A DNA stretch of 10,322 nucleotides from Candidatus Bipolaricaulota bacterium (GTDB taxonomy: Bacteria; Bipolaricaulota; Bipolaricaulia; Bipolaricaulales; Bipolaricaulaceae): positions 18,707 to 29,028 of the forward strand of contig JANXBC010000007.1 of the NCBI GenBank assembly GCA_025060555.1. Direction: 5' to 3'. A program made the position numbers and the translations under genes. The notes under the pieces were generated by a model. It was not told the DNA's origin. It did no database searches and worked only from the letters and a program-made list of their open reading frames with translations. Shown piece after piece: positions 6,186 through 10,322 of the stretch. The stretch's first letter is position 1, and each line of letters starts with the position of its first letter.

Positions 6186-6214
6186 ATTTTACCCACCTAG
6201 GGCAGGAGGATGAA
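6186..6214 (-). promoter_or_regulatory. Weak candidate promoter for the tRNA cluster
   Basis: On the minus strand, TAAAAT (6191-6186) lies 17 bp after TTCATC (6214-6209), inside the end of htrA. Predicted start is near 6179, just before tRNA-Pro. The -10 is good (5/6) but the -35 matches only three consensus bases. The tRNAs may instead, or also, be processed from the htrA transcript. Confidence 0.35.
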
Positions 6215-7579
6215 CCGCGTTCGACCAGATCGGATCACCGTGAGGAGGACCTCGTCCTGTTCGCTTAGCTGAGAAACAATCCGGTTCCAGTCCGACGTGG
6301 AGGCCACGGACTGACGGTTGACCTCCACGATGAGGTCGCCCACCTGCACCCCGCCCCAATACGCCCGCGAGCCAGACTCCACCGCAACCACCACGACCCC
6401 CGCGCTTTGCGTGATACCGTAGCGGCTTCTGAGCTCAGCGGTCAGGTCCTGCACAGTCAGCCCGAACTTGACGACCCCCTGGCTTGGGCTTGGGGCCATG
6501 GCGCTCTCCGCCGGCCGCTCCTCCAGCACCACGCCCACCGTCATGGTCCGCTTGTCCCGCACCAAGGTCAGGCTGACCCTCTCCCCGGGCCTGCGGTACA
6601 TGATGGCCATTTGAAGATCGTTGCTGTCTTTGATCCTCTCCCCATCCACGGCGATGATCACATCCCCGGACTTGATCCCCGCCTTCGCGGCGGGGGAGTT
6701 GGCCACGACCTCCGTGACCAATGCGCCCTCCCGGACCCCAAGCTGCCGTTCCATTCCGGGGATCACATCTTGGAGATATACCCCAAGCCAGGCCCGTGTG
6801 ACCCGCCCCTTCTCCACGATCTGAGTCAGAGCAAGCTTTATCTCGTTGATGGGGACAGCGAAGTTGATCCCCTCCACCGCTATTCCACTGGAGGTTTGGC
6901 GGGCGATGATGGTGTTCATGCCCACCACTTCACCGTAGGCGTTTACAAGAGGCCCTCCGGAGTTGCCCGGGTTGATGGCGGCATCGGTCTGGATCATGCG
7001 CCGGTAATAGCCGGAGCCATCGGGCTTGGGCACATCCCGGTTGAGGGCGGAGACAATCCCCAAGGTCACCGTATGGGAGAAACCCAAGGGGTTGCCGATG
7101 GCAATGACCCAGTCCCCGATCTCTAGGGCACTGGAATCGCCCAAGGGGGCAGCCGGAAGATCTATCCCATCCACCGCAAGCACGGCGAGGTCCAGAAGCT
7201 CATCGGTCCCGATCACCTGCGCTGTCCAAGACTCACCACTTTGGGCGGTGACCACGATGGAGGTTGCGTTCTCCACCACGTGGTAGTTGGTGAGGATGTA
7301 TTTCCTTCCGGCGTACTCGACGACAAAGCCCGAGCCCAAAGAGGTCTGGGTCGTGTCCGGTTCACCGAAGAAGCGGCGTAGGAAGGGGTCCTGGAAGAAC
7401 TGATCCCACCAAGTGGAGACCTTGCGGGTCGCCTCCACTTTGACCACGGCCGGGGCCACCTCTCTGATCGCCGCTTTGATCGCCGCCTGTCCAGAGGCGG
7501 CGATTGCCTCTTGAACACCCTGGGCCAAGGCAACACCGGCCAACGCCACCGCCAGCATCACTGCCCACACCTTTCTCAT
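6197..7579 (-). CDS. htrA: HtrA/Deg-family periplasmic serine protease, two PDZ domains
   Basis: A 460-aa DegP/DegQ-type protease and chaperone for misfolded envelope proteins. It has a signal peptide at 1-19 (ALA|Q), then a chymotrypsin-like domain at about 35-258 with the full catalytic triad: His100 in TNYHVVEN, Asp130 in DLLDLAVLAV, and Ser207 in NPGNSGGP. PDZ1 is at about 262-350 (carboxylate-binding YLQDV region, AGIKSGDVI) and PDZ2 at about 368-458 (GGVQVGDLI). The segment between H100 and the signal peptide holds a short FFQDPFLRRFFG stretch, the LA loop region. Length and two PDZ domains match DegP/DegQ rather than the one-PDZ DegS/HtrA forms. The start has GGAGGTG about eight bases upstream. 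It is divergent from the thiI-like gene, with 110 bp between start codons. The tRNA cluster follows within 20 bp on the same strand. Confidence 0.96.
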   Translation of the reverse strand: MRKVWAVMLAVALAGVALAQGVQEAIAASGQAAIKAAIREVAPAVVKVEATRKVSTWWDQFFQDPFLRRFFGEPDTTQTSLGSGFVVEYAGRKYILTNYHVVENATSIVVTAQSGESWTAQVIGTDELLDLAVLAVDGIDLPAAPLGDSSALEIGDWVIAIGNPLGFSHTVTLGIVSALNRDVPKPDGSGYYRRMIQTDAAINPGNSGGPLVNAYGEVVGMNTIIARQTSSGIAVEGINFAVPINEIKLALTQIVEKGRVTRAWLGVYLQDVIPGMERQLGVREGALVTEVVANSPAAKAGIKSGDVIIAVDGERIKDSNDLQMAIMYRRPGERVSLTLVRDKRTMTVGVVLEERPAESAMAPSPSQGVVKFGLTVQDLTAELRSRYGITQSAGVVVVAVESGSRAYWGGVQVGDLIVEVNRQSVASTSDWNRIVSQLSEQDEVLLTVIRSGRTRFILLP

Positions 7580-7689
7580 AGCTCCGTCACCTCCGCCTTG
7601 GTTTTAAGCAGACCTGGTTGAAAAGGCCATGTAGTTTTTGTGAAACCTTGGTGGAAGCCCTATTACACCGAGCCTATGATACTGAGGTA
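7580..7689. promoter_or_regulatory. Divergent intergenic region with plus-strand promoter
   Basis: This 110-bp gap lies between the htrA and thiI-like starts. On the plus strand, TTGTGA (7638-7643) and TATTAC (7661-7666) are 17 bp apart, each 4/6 to consensus, predicting a start near 7673 and a leader of about 17 nt. The ribosome site before ATG 7690 is GAGG with only 2 nt spacing. For htrA on the minus strand only a poor candidate (TTCCAC, CTACAT) was seen. No palindromic operator was noticed. Confidence 0.4.
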
Positions 7690-8706
7690 ATGACGGAGTC
7701 CAAGGGAAAGGCTGTTGCCCTCATGTCGGGTGGGTTGGACTCGGCTTTGGCTGCGGCGTGGACCAAACGCTTGGGCTTCCCCGTGGTTGGCCTCCATGTG
7801 GTCACCGGCCTTGTGGACCAGCGCGACCTCGTGCGAGCACAGGGTGCGGAGCTGGGTGTCCCTGTGCGCATTTGGGATGCGGCGGACGAGTACTTGGAGG
7901 TCCTCAAAAATCCGCAATTTGGCCGCGGGCAAGGCATGAACCCCTGCCTGGACTGCCACATCTTCCTTCTGCGCAAAGCCAAGGAATTCATGGAACAGGA
8001 GGGCGCGGCGTTTGTGGTCACCGGCGAAGTGCTGGGGCAGCGCCCGATGACCCAAAACCGCCAGACCCTCGCGCTCATCGCACAAGCCACGGGGTTGGGG
8101 GAGAAACTCGTGCGCCCACTCTCTGGAAGGCTTTTGGGACCAACTTTTCCTGAACGGATGGGCTGGGTGCAGCGCGAGGACTGGCTTGATCTGCAGGGCC
8201 GCTCCCGTAAACAGCAGTTGGGCCTGGCGAGAGAACTAGGGATAAGTCGTTTCACCCCGCCCAGCGGCTGCTGTGTCCTCGTTGACCCGGGGTTCTCCGC
8301 CCGCTTGCGGGATCTGTTGCGGGAAAAGGGGGCAGAGGCCATAACGTGGGAGGATCTCTCCATCTTGCGTCTGGGTCGGCACTTCCGGCTCGGACCGAAC
8401 CTCCGGCTGGTCGTGGGAAGAGATGCTCAAGAGAACGAAAAACTGATGGTCTTTGGCCGTAATCGCTATGTCCTGATGTTTTCGGAGGTTCCGGGTCCGG
8501 TGGGGCTCATCTTGGGTGAGCCAAATGAAGCTGACCTCTTCCTTTGTGCGCAAATCGCGGCGCGCTATAGCGACGCCCCTAAGGATGCCCCTGTGCGCGT
8601 GCACATCCGTCGCAACGGCGAGGAAAAGGAGCTTTGGGTTACCCCCCTTTCCCCGGCCGACCCCCGCCTCGTTCAATGGCGAATAGGCGTGCCAAAGCGG
8701 CTATAA
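7690..8706 (+). CDS. ThiI-like PP-loop tRNA sulfurtransferase with C-terminal RNA-binding domain
   Basis: A 338-aa enzyme of the PP-loop ATPase group that activates a tRNA uridine by adenylation before sulfur insertion. The ATP-binding PP-loop SGGLDS is at residues 13-18. MNPCLDCH (Cys86, Cys89) and GEVLGQRPM (113-120) are hallmarks of a ThiI/MnmA-like subfamily often mis-annotated as tRNA methyltransferase. A second Cys pair is SGCC (194, 195). The region after about 230 (LRLVVGRDAQENEKL..., VRVHIRRNG) resembles the NFACT-R_2 RNA-binding domain. There is no N-terminal THUMP domain as in E. coli ThiI and no rhodanese domain. The frame is open to a TTG at 7618, but ATG 7690 places the PP-loop at the usual distance and lies downstream of the predicted promoter. 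The four cysteines could hold an Fe-S cluster or act by persulfide. A zinc-ribbon gene follows 10 bp later. Confidence 0.85.
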   Translation: MTESKGKAVALMSGGLDSALAAAWTKRLGFPVVGLHVVTGLVDQRDLVRAQGAELGVPVRIWDAADEYLEVLKNPQFGRGQGMNPCLDCHIFLLRKAKEFMEQEGAAFVVTGEVLGQRPMTQNRQTLALIAQATGLGEKLVRPLSGRLLGPTFPERMGWVQREDWLDLQGRSRKQQLGLARELGISRFTPPSGCCVLVDPGFSARLRDLLREKGAEAITWEDLSILRLGRHFRLGPNLRLVVGRDAQENEKLMVFGRNRYVLMFSEVPGPVGLILGEPNEADLFLCAQIAARYSDAPKDAPVRVHIRRNGEEKELWVTPLSPADPRLVQWRIGVPKRL

Positions 8707-8707
8707 T
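8702..8707 (+). promoter_or_regulatory. Consensus -10 box of a leaderless-type promoter
   Basis: A perfect TATAAT overlaps the stop codon of the thiI-like gene and ends nine bases before the ATG at 8717. Predicted transcription start is at or within about 2 nt of that ATG, and there is no Shine-Dalgarno. No good -35 is present at 16-18 bp. Confidence 0.55.
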
Positions 8708-8716
8708 ATAGGCACT

Positions 8717-8905
8717 ATGAAAGGTTTCATCGTGCGCACTAAGGCGAACAGCATAAAGGTCTTGTGTGCCGAGTGCGTAAAGCGCTCGGAATTTGCGGAG
8801 TACTTGCGGCCCTGGAGCACGATGATCAGCAGCCGTTGTGTGAAGTGTCAGCGGCGGGTCCTGGTGAGCGCTGAGGAATCCCCGCCCCAAAGCGGCAAGA
8901 AGTGA
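8717..8905 (+). CDS. Small zinc-ribbon protein of unknown function
   Basis: A 62-aa basic protein with two Cys pairs, CAEC (17, 20) and CVKC (41, 44). The 20-residue spacing between pairs suits a single zinc-ribbon. The N-terminus (MKGFIVRTKANSIKVL) is basic, and a short polar tail ends in SGKK. This suggests a small nucleic-acid- or ribosome-associated protein, but no family is recognised. It begins 10 bp after the thiI-like stop on the same strand. It has no Shine-Dalgarno but a perfect -10 box nine bases before the ATG, so it is probably made from its own leaderless transcript in addition to any read-through. Its stop is 5 bp from the stop of the convergent tryptophanase gene. Regular cysteine placement makes chance coding unlikely. 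Confidence 0.78.
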   Translation: MKGFIVRTKANSIKVLCAECVKRSEFAEYLRPWSTMISSRCVKCQRRVLVSAEESPPQSGKK

Positions 8906-8910
8906 GAGGG

Positions 8911-10260
8911 TCAGACGGGCTGGAAGCGGGCGCGAAAATGGCGGAGGGGACCAGTCCCGGCGATAAGGCGAAGCCCGCGGATTTGTTCGCGCTTTTCCCT
9001 AAGTTGTGCGAAGGTCCGCACGACGTGCTCTAGGTGTTCTGTGGTGTAGACCCGCCGGGGCAAAGCCAGCCGCACAAGCTCTAGCTTGGCCTCTTCCCCG
9101 AGCATGCCCGAGCCGACCTCCACTGCCCGCACCCCACCTTCCAAATACAATGCGCAAACCAATGCCTGACCGGGAAATTGGTCGCGGGGGATATGCGGAA
9201 GAAAACGAAGAGCATCGACGTATACCGCATGCCCTCCCGGTGGCCAGTACACTGGGACGCCTATTTCCCGCAGCTTTTCCGCAAGCCAACGCACCTGTCC
9301 AACCCGGTCGCGGAGGTAATCCAGATCCAAAGCTTCCCGTAAGCCCACGGCCAAAGCGGCCAGATCCCGACCGGCTAAGCCTCCATAGGTAGGGAATCCC
9401 TCCCAAAGGATCAATCTCTCCGCGCATCTTTCGTAAAGATCTTGGTCCCGCACGGCGATGAATCCACCGATGTTGCCAAGCCCGTCCTTCTTGGCAGACA
9501 TGAGGCAACCGTCCGCTAGGGAAAACACCTCCCGGGCGATTTCCGCGGGCGCCCTTCCCTCCTGCCGTGGCTCCCGCTCCCTGATGAAAAATGCGTTCTC
9601 TGCGTGACGCGCCGCATCGAGGATGAGGGGAACTCCGTGAGCATGCGCCATTTTTGCCACAGCACGAATGTTCGCCAAAGAGACAGGCTGACCGGCGAGC
9701 GTATTGTTCGTGATGGTGAGCATCACAAGTGGAATACGGCTTGATTCTTTTTGAAAGAGCTTAGCCAAGGCCTCCACATCCATGTTCCCCTTAAATGGAT
9801 GCGCGAGCTCAGGATCAAGCCCTTCTGGCACAGGGAGATCCACGGGGTGTGCGCCAAGGGCAAGGAGGTTAGCGCGGGTGGTATCGAAATGAGCGTTGCT
9901 TGGGACCTTGTGCCCAGCACAAACTGTTACGGAAAAGAACACGTGTTCCGCGGCGCGGCCTTGATGGGTGGGAAGAACGTAGGGATAGCCTGTGATTTCT
10001 TGCACTGCTTCTTGGAAGAGTTCGAAGGAGCGGCTTCCCGCGTAGGCCTCGTCGCCCTCCATGAGCGCGGCCCATTGGGCCTGAGACATGGCGCCCGTTC
10101 CGGAATCCGTGAGGAGGTCGATGTACACATCGGAGCTTTGGAGGTAGAACAGGTTATAGCCGGCGTTGGCAAGAAGTTTTTCTCGTTCTGGCCGCGGGGG
10201 GAGGCGGATGGGCTCGACGACCTTGATTTTATAGGGCTTTGGCCACCATCCCTCGTCCAT
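8911..10260 (-). CDS. tnaA: Tryptophanase (PLP-dependent beta-eliminating lyase)
   Basis: A 449-aa fold-type I PLP enzyme of the tryptophanase / tyrosine phenol-lyase family, cytoplasmic. Tryptophanase splits L-tryptophan into indole, pyruvate and ammonia. Visible family motifs: YIDLLTDSGTGAMS (46-59), GDEAYAGSRS (69-78), PTHQGR (97-102), LDAAR (214-218, Asp215 to the PLP nitrogen), MSAKKD with PLP Lys258, EGFPTYGGLAGRD (287-299), GGHAVYVDA (342-350) and PRRVYT with the carboxylate-binding Arg402. Overall wording is close to tyrosine phenol-lyase, but three discriminating positions are tryptophanase-like: Asp126 in FDTT (E. coli TnaA Asp133; Thr in TPL), Val382 in AVEVGS (where TPL has Arg381), and His441 in LRHF (TnaA His463; Phe448 in TPL). 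Hence the tryptophanase call. No TnaC-like leader peptide and no tnaB permease are present. A -10 box seven bases from the ATG suggests a leaderless transcript. Confidence 0.88.
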   Translation of the reverse strand: MDEGWWPKPYKIKVVEPIRLPPRPEREKLLANAGYNLFYLQSSDVYIDLLTDSGTGAMSQAQWAALMEGDEAYAGSRSFELFQEAVQEITGYPYVLPTHQGRAAEHVFFSVTVCAGHKVPSNAHFDTTRANLLALGAHPVDLPVPEGLDPELAHPFKGNMDVEALAKLFQKESSRIPLVMLTITNNTLAGQPVSLANIRAVAKMAHAHGVPLILDAARHAENAFFIREREPRQEGRAPAEIAREVFSLADGCLMSAKKDGLGNIGGFIAVRDQDLYERCAERLILWEGFPTYGGLAGRDLAALAVGLREALDLDYLRDRVGQVRWLAEKLREIGVPVYWPPGGHAVYVDALRFLPHIPRDQFPGQALVCALYLEGGVRAVEVGSGMLGEEAKLELVRLALPRRVYTTEHLEHVVRTFAQLREKREQIRGLRLIAGTGPLRHFRARFQPV

Positions 10261-10267
10261 GGGCTCG

Positions 10268-10273
10268 ATGATA
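10268..10273 (-). promoter_or_regulatory. Putative -10 box of the tryptophanase gene
   Basis: TATCAT (5/6 to consensus) on the minus strand ends seven bases before the ATG at 10260, predicting transcription to start at the ATG itself. No convincing -35 box lies 16-18 bp upstream, and there is no Shine-Dalgarno near the start. The remaining bases to 10322 show nothing else. Confidence 0.45.
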
Positions 10274-10322
10274 CCCCAAAAAACCTGCCCACTTTCCTAC
10301 CCAAACTTTACTACCCTGGAAT

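Noticed and set aside
7690..8706. MnmA (tRNA 2-thiouridylase) or tRNA methyltransferase
   Set aside because: The PP-loop and Cys motif recall MnmA, but the MNPCxDCH and GEVLGQRPM motifs and the NFACT-like C-terminus point to the ThiI-like subfamily. No SAM-binding motif is present.
8903..8913. Bidirectional terminator between the convergent 62-aa gene and tryptophanase
   Set aside because: Only 5 bp separate the two stop codons, and no GC-rich hairpin with a T-tract is visible there.
8911..10260. Annotation as tyrosine phenol-lyase
   Set aside because: Overall similarity is tempting, but the TPL specificity residues (Thr after Phe in the FTTT motif, Arg381, Phe448) are replaced by the tryptophanase-type Asp, Val and His.
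1..10322. CRISPR arrays, insertion sequences, prophage or integrase at the tRNA cluster
   Set aside because: tRNA genes are common integration sites, so both flanks were read. No repeated spacers, transposase, integrase or duplicated attachment site was found; the flanks are htrA and a small zinc-ribbon gene.

Overview
The window looks like chromosomal DNA from a GC-rich, diderm (Gram-negative-type) bacterium. Evidence for two membranes is a LolA-like protein, an RND/MMPL exporter and a secreted HtrA protease. Secreted proteins share the cleavage pattern Ala-x-Ala|Gln, several genes start at or within about 10 nt of a -10 box (leaderless-type transcripts), and CCA is encoded in only some tRNAs. 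This would suit a deep-branching, possibly thermophilic lineage such as Bipolaricaulota or a Deinococcus-Thermus relative. The placement is an impression of style, not a phylogenetic result. No phage, transposon, CRISPR or plasmid genes were seen.

Left part (1-5273, all minus strand): a compact envelope/lipid operon. It starts from a promoter at 5246-5273 whose -10 box is overlapped by a perfect 22-bp palindrome, the probable operator of the first gene product, a TetR repressor. The gene order is tetR, a small secreted protein of unknown function, a 12-TM RND/MMPL exporter, a secreted LolA-like lipoprotein-sorting protein, and a patatin-like phospholipase. The first four are joined by three successive ATGA start/stop overlaps, and patatin follows after 10 bp. 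A seventh membrane ORF may begin at 77 and runs off the window edge. The likely logic is a ligand-responsive repressor that controls transport of a lipid or hydrophobic compound across the envelope, with a lipase to process it.

Middle (5270-7579, minus strand): an HtrA/Deg serine protease with two PDZ domains, then 20 bp later a packed cluster of five tRNAs in the order Pro(CGG), Gly(TCC), Arg(TCT), His(GTG), Arg(TCG), then a small membrane-anchored zinc-ribbon protein. An 84-nt spacer between tRNA-His and the last tRNA-Arg can fold.

Right part: on the plus strand, a ThiI-like PP-loop tRNA thiolation enzyme with a C-terminal RNA-binding domain (7690-8706) and a 62-aa zinc-ribbon protein (8717-8905). 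Convergent to them on the minus strand is a PLP-dependent tryptophanase (8911-10260). It resembles tyrosine phenol-lyase overall but carries tryptophanase-type specificity residues. Intergenic space is minimal throughout; no stretch over 300 bases lacks a gene or RNA. No convincing intrinsic terminator was found.
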